A stretch of DNA of 64,000 nucleotides from Elusimicrobiota bacterium. GTDB lineage: Bacteria > CAYTYR01 > UBA6262. Both the position numbers and the translations under genes were made by a program. Shown here piece after piece: positions 17,116 through 26,000 of the stretch (the first letter of the stretch is position 1; each line of letters begins with the position of its first letter). Below the pieces are notes generated by a model, which searched no databases, was not told the DNA's origin, and saw only the letters and a program-made list of their open reading frames with translations. The stretch covers positions 83,210-147,209 of the forward strand of contig PMCA01000005.1 of the NCBI GenBank assembly GCA_003153935.1. The letters run 5' to 3'.

Positions 17116-18433
17116 GAATGTAAAGGTAAATGTCGAATATTTAACCCGGGTGGAGGGCCATGGCAACATTGTGGTCAACGTTAAGGATGGGAAACTGGAA
17201 GATTGCCGCCTGGATATAATAGAACCGCCCCGGTTCTTCGAGGGCATGCTGCGCGGCCGCTCTATTTTTGAGGCCCAGCATATTACCTCCCGGATCTGCG
17301 GTATCTGCGCCTGCGGTCACAGCCTGGCTTCGATCCAGGCTGGCGAAGACGCTCTGGGATTCGTTGCCAGCGAGCAAACCATCAGGTTGCGTAAACTGCT
17401 ACTGCACCAGGAAATACTGGACAGCCATATCCTGCACATATACCTGCTGGCCGCGCCTGACCTGTTGGGAGTGAAAAGCTTCGTGCCGCTGATCGACACC
17501 CATAACAAAGTGGTACGGCGCGCCTTACGCATGAAAAAAAATTGTAACAACATCTGCGATATACTGGTAGGTCGGCATGTTCATCCCATCTCCGCCATTG
17601 TCGGCGGTTTTACCAAGCTGCCTAAAGAAAAAGACCTGGATACCATGCTGGATATACTGAAGAGCATGCAGCCGGATATGGACGCTACTATCGAGCTGTT
17701 AGCGACTCTGAAATTTCCTGATTTCCAGCGGCCCACGGAATATGTCGCCCTGGTCAACGATACGGACGAATATCCGCTTTTGTCCGGCGAGATTGGCTCC
17801 ACTGATGGTTTAAAGCTTAACAAAAAAGATTATCTTAAGCTGACCAACGAATTCATGGTCCCGCTCTCCTCCGCCAAGCATACCAAGGCCAGCCGCAGTT
17901 CTTATATGGTCGGCGCCCTGGCGCGATTGAACCTGAATTTCAACAAGCTTAATCTTAAAGCCAAAAAAGCGGCAGATCTGTTGCAATTCAAACCGGTTTG
18001 CACCAATCCCTATCTCAACACCGTAGCCCAGGCCATCGAAAGTGTGCATTGCCTGGAGGAATCAATAACCCTGATAGAGCATTTTAAAGCCAACGGGTTA
18101 AAGCAGGAAGAAGCCATTGTGGTGGGCCTGAATGAAAAAGGCACTATCCCGGTCCGGGCCGGTAAGGGCGTCGGCGCTGTGGAAGTTCCCAGGGGTATAC
18201 TTTTTCATGACTATGAAATAGATAAGGACGGTAAGATCATAAATGCTAATTGCATCATACCTACCGGACAGAACCTGGGCAATGTGGAAGATGACATGCG
18301 CAAGCTGGTGCCGGAGATACTGGATAAAAGCGACGAAGAGATCACCCTGATGATGGAGATGCTAGTGCGTGCCTATGACCCGTGCATTTCCTGCTCAACC
18401 CACTTTTTAGATGTCAAATTCACTAACCGCTGA
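17102..18433 (+). CDS. [NiFe] hydrogenase large (alpha) catalytic subunit
   Basis: The 443-residue catalytic subunit. The four Ni-ligating cysteines are present: RICGICACGH (Cys66, Cys69) and DPCISCSTH (Cys428, Cys431), along with the RVEGHG motif near the N-terminus. A 9-residue tail follows His434, the position at which the maturation endopeptidase cuts after nickel insertion, so this is a processed, nickel-containing type rather than a degenerate homologue. The tail-coding end overlaps the protease gene. With the beta, gamma and delta subunits it should form a cytoplasmic NAD(P)-linked, bidirectional hydrogenase (group 3b-like by gene order). Confidence 0.95.
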   Translation: MNKSRNVKVNVEYLTRVEGHGNIVVNVKDGKLEDCRLDIIEPPRFFEGMLRGRSIFEAQHITSRICGICACGHSLASIQAGEDALGFVASEQTIRLRKLLLHQEILDSHILHIYLLAAPDLLGVKSFVPLIDTHNKVVRRALRMKKNCNNICDILVGRHVHPISAIVGGFTKLPKEKDLDTMLDILKSMQPDMDATIELLATLKFPDFQRPTEYVALVNDTDEYPLLSGEIGSTDGLKLNKKDYLKLTNEFMVPLSSAKHTKASRSSYMVGALARLNLNFNKLNLKAKKAADLLQFKPVCTNPYLNTVAQAIESVHCLEESITLIEHFKANGLKQEEAIVVGLNEKGTIPVRAGKGVGAVEVPRGILFHDYEIDKDGKIINANCIIPTGQNLGNVEDDMRKLVPEILDKSDEEITLMMEMLVRAYDPCISCSTHFLDVKFTNR

Positions 18434-18896
18434 TATCCGCATACTATTAAAAACAATCAATCACAAAACGGCGATCATCTGTGTTGGCAACACGTTGCGT
18501 GCTGACGACGGAGTAGGCCCGTACCTGGCGGAACACCTGGCCACGGATACGAACCTGATGATAATTAACGCCGGCACTGTACCGGAAAACCACCTGGATG
18601 AGGTGGTAAGGTTTAAGCCGGACCTGGTCATCATTTTTGATGCCGCCGATTTTCGCGGCACCCCGGGCGAGGTCAGGATAGTGAATGAGAAAACTGTCCC
18701 CGTGGCGACCCTAAGCACGCACAACATCCCGATGAGCGTTATTTATCACCTGTTGCAGCAAGATACGGAGGCGCCGGTGATATTTGTCGGGATACAACCT
18801 AAGAGCCTGGATATGCAGGAAGGCTTGTCCATAGAAGTAAAAGCCGCCGCTGATGACATACTGATATATATCAAAAAGGGATACAAACATGCATGA
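18411..18896 (+). CDS. Hydrogenase maturation endopeptidase (HycI/HyaD family)
   Basis: A 161-residue M52-type peptidase. VGNTLRADDGVGP near residue 24, IIFDAADFRGTPGE near residue 64 and LSTHNIPMS near residue 92 supply the family's acidic and His residues that contact nickel in the large-subunit precursor. It removes the C-terminal tail of the alpha subunit encoded just upstream; the two genes overlap by 23 bases, in line with dedicated processing. It overlaps the HypA-like gene by 8 bases. Confidence 0.92.
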   Translation: MSNSLTADIRILLKTINHKTAIICVGNTLRADDGVGPYLAEHLATDTNLMIINAGTVPENHLDEVVRFKPDLVIIFDAADFRGTPGEVRIVNEKTVPVATLSTHNIPMSVIYHLLQQDTEAPVIFVGIQPKSLDMQEGLSIEVKAAADDILIYIKKGYKHA

Positions 18897-19131
18897 AATG
18901 CACCTGTTACGAGAACTATTTGACGACCTGCTGAAGTTGGCCAATAAGCAACAGGCCCGGAAAGTCACCAAGGTCTACCTGCGCATGGGTAATTTTACCG
19001 AGATCAACGAAGACATACTGCGTTATTTCTTTAAAGAACAGGAACAGGGCACTATCCTGGAGAACGCGGTGCTGCAAATTGACCGCAGCGCCACCCGGGA
19101 ACTGACCCTGGTATCCTTTGATTGTGAGTAA
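18889..19131 (+). CDS. HypA-like nickel chaperone lacking the zinc finger
   Basis: Only 80 residues against about 115 in HypA. The nickel-binding MHE N-terminus and the first helix and strands are intact (MHEMHLLRELFDDLL, VTKVYLRMGNFTEI). The CxxC...CxxC zinc-ribbon insert is absent: residues after LQIDRSA pass straight into RELTLVSFDCE, which resembles HypA's last strand. It looks like a neat loss of the inserted domain, leaving the nickel fold closed. The following gene starts 6 bases after the stop, so no hidden remainder exists downstream. Role: nickel delivery or a cut-down adaptor for the alpha subunit (inference). No HypB is seen in the window. Confidence 0.8.
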   Translation: MHEMHLLRELFDDLLKLANKQQARKVTKVYLRMGNFTEINEDILRYFFKEQEQGTILENAVLQIDRSATRELTLVSFDCE

Positions 19132-19136
19132 AAACT

Positions 19137-20438
19137 ATGTGTTACGCCATACCCGGTAAAGTAGAATCCATAAACGAAAAAACGGTCACCGTCAGTTATT
19201 TTGGTGAGACCAAAAAGGCCATCAATGAACTGCATGACCTGAGACCCGGTGATTATATCTACGCCCAGGGCGGATATGTCATAGAAAAAATACCGGCTGA
19301 GCAAGCGGAAGACATCCTGCAAACCTGGAAAGAAGTGTTTTTTGACCTGCAGGACCTGGACCTGCGGCTTTCCCGCCTGGACCTGCAGGATAAGAATATA
19401 GACCCGGGACTGCTCAGGATACTGGACCGGGCGCTGGAAGAAAAACCGCTTAAAAAAGAAGAACTGTTATATCTGCTGGACCTGAAGGGGCACCCGGAAC
19501 AGGAGTTGCTATTCAAGGCGGCTAACTTCTTGCGCCAGAAGTATCACAAAAACGCCTGCTGTGTGCATGGCATAATAGAAATTTCCAATTATTGTCGTCG
19601 TAATTGCGCTTATTGCGGCATCGCCGGCCATGTAAAGGGACTGGAACGCTATCGGATGACTCCCGGCGAGATCGTTGGGGCGTCCCTGGAAGCTATTGAA
19701 AAATACGGTTTCCGGGCGCTTGTTTTGCAGAGCGGTGAGGATCCCGGCTATACTATCAAGGAACTGGCGGGCGTAATTAAAGAGATCAAGGCTAAGGCGG
19801 CGGTCCTGATATTCATCAGTTTTGGCGAAATGCCGGAGAAAGACCTGGTGGAGCTTTATCAGGCCGGGGCCCGCGGTTTGCTCTTACGGTTTGAAACCTC
19901 CAATCCCATATTATATGATAAATTGCATACCGGCCATAGTCTGGAATCGCGGCTGGATACGCTCAGGGCGGCGCGCCGGCTGGGTTATGTGATCATCACC
20001 GGTGGCCTGCTGGGCCTGCCCGGACAAACCTATGTTGATATATTGAACGATCTATACCTGACCAAGGAGCTGGGAGCGACCATGTTCAGTTTTGGCCCTC
20101 TTATTCCGCATCCGTTGACGGAATTGGCTACAGCGCCTATGCCCAGGGAGAAAGAGATCTTAAAAGTACTGGCGCTGGCCCGGTTCATTGACCCGCAGAA
20201 CGCCAATGTGGTGGTAACCACTGGTTTCGAAACTTTAAGCCCGACCGGACGGAAGCGCGGTTTACTGGCCGGAGCTAATTCAGTAATGCTAAACCTGACG
20301 CCGATCAAATACCGACGTTTATATTCTATCTATCCGAACCGCGCGCACGAGCAAGAGGGGATCGCGGAACAGGTAAGAGATACTGTTTCTCTGCTCCAAT
20401 CCATAGGTCGCGCGCCTACGGATCTGGGTGTTACTTAA
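19137..20438 (+). CDS. HypC fused to a HydE-like radical-SAM protein
   Basis: The 433 residues contain two modules. Residues 1 to about 75 are a full HypC: MCYAIPGKV with Cys2, the residue that holds the Fe(CN)2CO unit in HypC-HypD, and GDYIYAQGGYVIEKIPAEQA. After a charged linker (75-100) comes a HydE-type radical-SAM barrel with CRRNCAYCG (Cys153, Cys157, Cys160) for the SAM-bound [4Fe-4S] cluster and QSGEDPG near residue 200. It is clearly homologous to the stand-alone HydE at 30328 but lacks the C-terminal CX7CX2C auxiliary-cluster cysteines, reading IYPNRAHEQEG there. It ends the [NiFe] operon, 6 bases after the HypA-like gene. Working on the iron site of the [NiFe] enzyme is my inference; the fusion itself is direct. 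Confidence 0.88.
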   Translation: MCYAIPGKVESINEKTVTVSYFGETKKAINELHDLRPGDYIYAQGGYVIEKIPAEQAEDILQTWKEVFFDLQDLDLRLSRLDLQDKNIDPGLLRILDRALEEKPLKKEELLYLLDLKGHPEQELLFKAANFLRQKYHKNACCVHGIIEISNYCRRNCAYCGIAGHVKGLERYRMTPGEIVGASLEAIEKYGFRALVLQSGEDPGYTIKELAGVIKEIKAKAAVLIFISFGEMPEKDLVELYQAGARGLLLRFETSNPILYDKLHTGHSLESRLDTLRAARRLGYVIITGGLLGLPGQTYVDILNDLYLTKELGATMFSFGPLIPHPLTELATAPMPREKEILKVLALARFIDPQNANVVVTTGFETLSPTGRKRGLLAGANSVMLNLTPIKYRRLYSIYPNRAHEQEGIAEQVRDTVSLLQSIGRAPTDLGVT

Positions 20439-20470
20439 AGGTTATTAGGATTTTTTTTAATCTTTTAAGT
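20433..20470 (+). terminator. Possible terminator after the HypC-HydE fusion gene
   Basis: ACTTAAAGG (20433-20441, over the stop codon) can pair with CTTTTAAGT (20462-20470) with one G-U pair, enclosing a run of eight T (20451-20458). The T run lies in the loop rather than after the stem, so efficient intrinsic termination is doubtful. The 3' arm touches the Rex operator. Confidence 0.3.
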
Positions 20471-20482
20471 GAAATATTTCAC
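20469..20482. promoter_or_regulatory. Rex operator
   Basis: GTGAAATATTTCAC is a perfect 14-base palindrome matching the Rex consensus GTGAA-N4-TTCAC, with AA following as in TTCACAA. It ends 7 bases before the -35 of the promoter driving rex. The position suggests autoregulation of rex and redox control of the whole downstream [FeFe] hydrogenase operon. Confidence 0.8.
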
Positions 20483-20489
20483 AAAAGAC

Positions 20490-20518
20490 TTGACATCAAT
20501 AATATTATATGTTATCTT
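20490..20518 (+). promoter_or_regulatory. Promoter of the rex-[FeFe] hydrogenase operon
   Basis: Consensus TTGACA (20490-20495), 17 bases, TATCTT (20513-20518) with TG at the extended -10. The start should lie near 20525; an AAGGAG ribosome site (20539-20544) and the rex ATG (20553) follow. Confidence 0.8.
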
Positions 20519-20552
20519 ATGGTAGATTAATGTGAATTAAGGAGCAATAAAA

Positions 20553-21185
20553 ATGATAACAGCCAAGAATTGCGTAGCCCGGCTCTCCCGGTACAAAAGC
20601 GCTTTAAACCGGTTCAAAACCCTGGGTTTCGTGAAGGTGTTTTCGGATAATCTGGCTGACGCCGTGGGCGCCACTTCTTCCCAGGTCAGGAAAGATTTTT
20701 CCGTGTTTGGCATTTCCGGCTCCAAGCGCGGCGGTTACAAGATAGACGAGTTGATCGAGAAGATCAATAATATCCTGGGTAAGAACGAGGTCCAGCAGGT
20801 GATCATCGTCGGCGCCGGCAATATCGGCTCGGCTTTAATGAACTTCAAAGGTTTCGAGAAGGAAGGCATGAAGATCGTCGCCTGTTTCGATACTGATCCT
20901 ACCAAAGTTAACCGCTTGGGCAACATCCAGGTCTTACCAATCGAGGAACTAAAAAGCTTTGTATTGAATAATAAGATAAAGATAGGCATTATTGCAGTGC
21001 CGGATAACGCGGCGCCAGGAGTAATGGAAGCGTTATTGGAAGCGGGCATTAAAGGGGTGCTTAATTTCGCGCCTATACAACTGAAAGCCCCGGAAGAATG
21101 CGTTGTCAACAACGTTAATATTGAAAGCGAATTGGAGAACGTCATCTATTACGTCAACGCTCTGCAAAAGTCGAGAAAAACCTGA
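20553..21185 (+). CDS. rex: Redox-sensing transcriptional repressor Rex
   Basis: The 210 residues comprise an N-terminal winged helix (about 5-75) with VARLSRYKSAL and SSQVRKDFSVFGISGSKRGG, then a Rossmann domain starting VIIVGAGNIGSALMNF (about 82-97). It dimerises through the C-terminal helix. Rex leaves DNA when NADH/NAD+ rises and so derepresses fermentative and hydrogenase genes. It is the first gene of the operon with a matching palindrome upstream. The stop TGA overlaps the next ATG, so kinase translation is coupled to it. Confidence 0.95.
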   Translation: MITAKNCVARLSRYKSALNRFKTLGFVKVFSDNLADAVGATSSQVRKDFSVFGISGSKRGGYKIDELIEKINNILGKNEVQQVIIVGAGNIGSALMNFKGFEKEGMKIVACFDTDPTKVNRLGNIQVLPIEELKSFVLNNKIKIGIIAVPDNAAPGVMEALLEAGIKGVLNFAPIQLKAPEECVVNNVNIESELENVIYYVNALQKSRKT

Positions 21186-23014
21186 TGAAAGCGACCACGC
21201 TTAAGTCCAAGATACAGCTTTCTTTCCTGACCATCATCCTGGTGTTGGGCGTTTCCATCGCGGTCCTGGGCTATTATGTAATTAAAAGGGATATTATCGG
21301 CCGGGAACAGAAGCAGATCAATAATGACTTGACCGTGGCGCGGCTGGTTTACGGAAATGAACTGGATATAATGAAGAAGGCCTTCTCGGTCATCCGCTTC
21401 ATCACCAATACCAGGGAATTAAAGGACCGGCTGGGACTGGATTATCTCTATATCGTCGACGCTGCGAACCAGGGCCAGGTTCGGAGCGAGATTGCCCAGA
21501 CGGCTTTTGGCGGGACCAGCGGCGGCGGTACCAGGCTGATCGGCAAGGAAGAGCTGTGGTCCATGGGCCAGCCGTTATATGAGAAGTCCCTGATCGAGAT
21601 AAAATATACGGATAGGGCCCGGCCTTCGGATAAGAAGGTATTGGACCAGGCACTGGTCATAGAATACGCGCGGCCGCTCTTTGACGCTAACGGCAAGATC
21701 GCCAAGGTTATATATGGCGGTAAGATCATTAACCGTGATTTTGAACTGGTGGACAAGATCCGCGACAATGTGTTCGCCAAGCCTATGGGAACCGTAACCA
21801 TCTTCCTGGATGATACCCGTATCGCCACCAATGTCCTGGATAAGGACGGGCAGAGGGCCATCGGTACCCGGGTTTCGCAAAAGGTATATGAAAATGTAGT
21901 AGAAAAGGATCAACCCTGGGTGGACCGGGCCTTTGTGGTAACGGAGTGGTACCTGACCGCCTATGAACCCATCAAGAATATCAACGGGAAAATAATCGGC
22001 ATATTGTACGTCGGTATCCAGGAAAAACCCTTTGTGGACATGCGCAGGAATATCCTGCTGGTCTTCCTGGTCATTATCCTGCTGGGGATCATTCTGGCGG
22101 GACTGCTCTCGGTCATTTTAGACATTGCCATCAACCGGCCCTTTGCCCATTTACTGGAATGTACCAGCCGTTTAGCAGCTGGCGACCTGTTCCACCGGGT
22201 AAAGACGGAAACCCAGATCAAGGAATTGAACGATCTGGCCAGTTCTTTTAATGAAATGGCTAAAAAGCTGGAGGAACGGGACCAGGTCCTGAATGAAACC
22301 AATGACAAGCTCGCGGCCATGAATAAAAGTTACCTGGACTTGGTGGGTTTTGTTTCCCACGAGTTAAAAGGCATCCTCGGATCCATCGTTATGAACATTT
22401 ACTCGGTTAAAGAGGGGTTTTTGGGCGCGCTTAACGACAAACAGCAAAGAGCTATCGATTCCACCGCCCGCAGCCTGGATCATTTTGAGACTATGGTCAA
22501 GAATTACCTGGATCTGTCCCGGATAGAAAAAGGGGAACTGGAACTGTACTGCACGGACACCGACCTGGCGGAGGATGTAATCAAGCCCGCGGTGGCTCAT
22601 TTTGAAAAGCAGCTGCAGGAAAAGAACATTAAGCTGGCATTGGAGGTCAAGGAAGGTCTCCGGTTGTCCGCGGACAAGAACCTGTTGCTGATCGTGTGCG
22701 ATAACCTGCTCGGCAACGCCATTAAGTACGGCGTTACCGGCGGGCAGATCATAATTTCCGGAGCGGCGCACGGTGAGGAGATCGAGATCGATTTCTACAA
22801 CAGCGGCGCGCCGATCAAAGAGGAACACCTGGAATTGCTGTTCCAAAAATTTTCCCGTCTGCCCGGGGCGGAAAAGATCAAAGGTACGGGTATCGGATTA
22901 TTCATTACCAGGCAGATAGTCGAGAAACACGGCGGCCGGATCTGGGTCCAGCCGCAGCCTGCTGGCAACACCTTTATCTTTAGTTTACCCACAAGGAGTG
23001 AAAAGAAGAAATGA
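21185..23014 (+). CDS. Membrane histidine kinase with Cache-type sensor and HAMP
   Basis: A 609-residue protein: an N-terminal membrane helix (about 12-35), a periplasmic Cache-like sensor (about 40-280) with TVTIFLDDTRIATNV and WYLTAYEPIKNINGKIIGIL, a second membrane helix (about 288-312), HAMP (about 315-368), a HisKA domain with SHELKGILGS and a HATPase domain with DNLLGNAIKYG and GTGIGLFITRQI. It is placed between rex and hydB inside the hydrogenase operon, so it probably feeds the receiver proteins encoded further down (28561, 31385). The ligand is unknown; small organic acids are common for this fold. Confidence 0.88.
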   Translation: MKATTLKSKIQLSFLTIILVLGVSIAVLGYYVIKRDIIGREQKQINNDLTVARLVYGNELDIMKKAFSVIRFITNTRELKDRLGLDYLYIVDAANQGQVRSEIAQTAFGGTSGGGTRLIGKEELWSMGQPLYEKSLIEIKYTDRARPSDKKVLDQALVIEYARPLFDANGKIAKVIYGGKIINRDFELVDKIRDNVFAKPMGTVTIFLDDTRIATNVLDKDGQRAIGTRVSQKVYENVVEKDQPWVDRAFVVTEWYLTAYEPIKNINGKIIGILYVGIQEKPFVDMRRNILLVFLVIILLGIILAGLLSVILDIAINRPFAHLLECTSRLAAGDLFHRVKTETQIKELNDLASSFNEMAKKLEERDQVLNETNDKLAAMNKSYLDLVGFVSHELKGILGSIVMNIYSVKEGFLGALNDKQQRAIDSTARSLDHFETMVKNYLDLSRIEKGELELYCTDTDLAEDVIKPAVAHFEKQLQEKNIKLALEVKEGLRLSADKNLLLIVCDNLLGNAIKYGVTGGQIIISGAAHGEEIEIDFYNSGAPIKEEHLELLFQKFSRLPGAEKIKGTGIGLFITRQIVEKHGGRIWVQPQPAGNTFIFSLPTRSEKKK

Positions 23015-26000
23015 CCAACCAATTATTAAGTCCCAATCCTAAACAGGTCCTGGCCAAAGTCAGGCAGAACGCTATCCACAAAAACCTGAAAAAGTGGCTC
23101 TCACCGACTCGGATCAACGTCGGTATGTCTACCTGCGAGATCGCTGCCGGTTCCAAGGTAGTTATGCAGGTTTTTGAGGAAGAGATCGCCAAGCGGAATA
23201 TCAAAGACGTCTATCTCGGCCGCAAAGGTTGTATCGGGCGCTGCCATCTGGAACCGACCGTGGAAGTTTTCCAGGCGGGCCACGCTCCCTTTAAGTATGA
23301 CAATGTTGACGCCGCCAAGGCGCGCCAGATCGTGATCGATCACCTGGTGAAAAGCAAGGCAGAACGGCCGCAGCAAAAAGGCCATCATTACCAGGTCAGC
23401 ACCGAAGCCCTGACCGATAAATCAAATTTTATCTTCGGCGATATAGATTATTTTAAAAAGCAAAAAAGGATGGCCTTGCGCAACTGCGGGGTGATCGACC
23501 CGGAAAGCATCGACGATTACCTGGCCATACGCGGCTATGAAGCCCTGGCCAAGGTCTTGACCGATTATACCCCGGACCAGGTTATAGACGAAATAATTAA
23601 GTCCGGCCTGCGCGGGCGGGGCGGCGGCGGCTTCCCGACTGGCAAGAAATGGCGCTTTGTCGCCGACCAGAAAGCTGAGCAGAAATATCTCATATGTAAC
23701 GCTGATGAAGGCGATCCCGGGGCTTTTATGGACCGCAGCGTGATCGAAGGCGACCCTTTCTCCGTATTGGAATCCATGGCGATTGGCGGTTACGCAGTCG
23801 GGGCCAACCAGGGCCTGGTTTATATCCGGGCGGAGTATCCGCTGGCGGTGGAGAGGCTGAAACTGGCCTTGCAAAAGGCGAGGGAAATGAATTTGCTGGG
23901 AGAAAATATATTAGGGACCGGCTTTTCATTCGATATTGAAGTGGTCCTGGGCGCGGGCGCCTTTGTCTGCGGCGAAGAAACCGCTTTGATCAATTCCATA
24001 CAGGGCGAGCGCGGCATGCCCAATCCGAAACCGCCTTTCCCGGCGGTCAAGGGATTGTGGGGCCAGCCGACCCTGATCAATAACGTGGAGACCTGGGCCA
24101 ATATCCCGGTGATCATTCTCGACGGTTACCAGCATTTCGCCTCTATCGGTACGGATAAAAGCAAAGGGACCAAAGTATTCGCCCTGGCTGGCAAGATACA
24201 GAATACCGGCCTGGTGGAAGTGCCGATGGGCATGACCCTGGGCGAAGTTATCTTCGACATCGGCGGCGGCATCAAGGACGGGCATAAATTCAAAGCCGCG
24301 CAGACCGGCGGACCTTCCGGCGGCTGCCTGCCCACCATGTTCCTGAACACGCCGATCGATTATGATTCGCTGGTCAGCGCCGGTTCGATCATGGGTTCGG
24401 GCGGTTTGATCGTCATGGATGAAAAGGACTGCATGGTGGACGTGGCCAAATATTTCCTGGAGTTCACCCAGGATGAATCCTGCGGCAAGTGCACACCCTG
24501 CCGCGAAGGGACCAAGCGTATGCTGGAGATCCTGGAAAGGATAACCAGCGGGCAAGGTAAAGAAGACGATATCGAGAAACTGGAGCGCCTGGGAGAGACC
24601 ATCAGCAATACCGCCCTGTGCGGTTTAGGGCAGAATGCGGCTAAGCCGGTGCTATCCACCATAAAATATTTCCGTAAAGAATACGAAGCGCATATCCGGG
24701 AGAAAAGATGCCCGGCGGCTGTTTGCGCCGACCTGTTCGTTTCACCGTGCCGTCATACCTGCCCGGTCAATATAGACATTCCGGCCTTTATCGGCGCCAT
24801 ATATGAAGGCGACCCGGCCAAGAGCCTGGGTCTGATATTGGAACGCAACCCTTTACCGTCGGTCTGCGGCCGGATCTGCCATCACCCCTGCGAGGACAAT
24901 TGCCGCCGGGGTAAGCTGGATGAATCCGTAGCGATCATGATGTTGAAAAGATTCGCGGCTGATTACGCCAATAATAATAAATTAGAGCTGAAGAAGATCA
25001 ATAATAAGAAGCGCCAGGAAAAGATCGCCGTAGTTGGCAGCGGACCGTCAGGATTATCCTGCGCCGCCCAGCTGGCCCGCCGTGGTTACCAGGTCACAGT
25101 TTTTGAGGCGGCCAAGACTCCGGGGGGAATGCTGGTACTGGGAATACCCGAATACCGCTTACCCAAGAAGATCGTCGCCCGGGATATCAGCCGGATCACC
25201 GCGCTGGGAGTAACCATCAAGACCGGCGTGGCTGTAGGAAAAGATATCTCCCTAGCGGAATTGAAAAAACAGGGTTTCCAGGCGATTTACCTGGCCTGCG
25301 GGGCTTGGAAAGAAATGCCCCTGGGCATACCCGGAGAGAACCTCACCGGGGTATTGGGGTCACTGACCTTTTTGAAAGAATGCAATAGCGGTAAAAGAAG
25401 CGCTCAGGAATTCAAGGGTAAGAAAGTGGCGGTCATCGGCGGCGGTAACGCGGCCATGGACGTAGCCCGCACCAGCCTGCGCTTGGGCGCCGCCGAGGTG
25501 CATATTATTTACCGCCGGGAAAAAGAAGCCATGCCGGCTTTAGCGGAAGAAGTTAGCGCCGGGGAAAAAGAGGGGATCAAGTTCCATTTCCTATTGATAC
25601 CCCAGGCTATCCACGGCGAAAAAGGCCAGGTGAAGGAGCTGGAGTGCCTGGCGACCAAACCCGGGGATTTTGATTCCAGCGGCCGTCGTAAACCCGTGCC
25701 CACCGCGGAAAAATTCGTTTTACCGGTGGATATCGTGATCGGCGCCATCGGCGCCCGTCCGGCAGTCCCGGATATCTGGCAGAAAGAACTGTCACTGCGC
25801 AATAACGGCACGGTGATAGTCGATAATATAACCCTGGCTACCACGGAAGCGGGAATATTCGCGGGCGGCGACCTGGTGACCGGCGGCGGTACTGTGATCG
25901 AGTCTATCGCCGATGGCGAAAAGGCGGCTGTTTCCATTGACCGGTACCTGAATGGCGAAGACCTGGTTAAGGACCGGGTAGCCATTAAGGGAGAAAGAAA

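Noticed and set aside
17102-18433. Degenerate, nickel-free hydrogenase homologue (as in Complex I NuoD)
   Set aside because: All four Ni-ligating cysteines and the cleavable C-terminal tail are present, and a dedicated protease gene follows.
18889-19140. Frameshift as an explanation for the short HypA
   Set aside because: Only 5 bases separate its stop from the HypC-like ATG, the last residues match HypA's final strand, and no CxxC-rich segment is encoded in any frame nearby.
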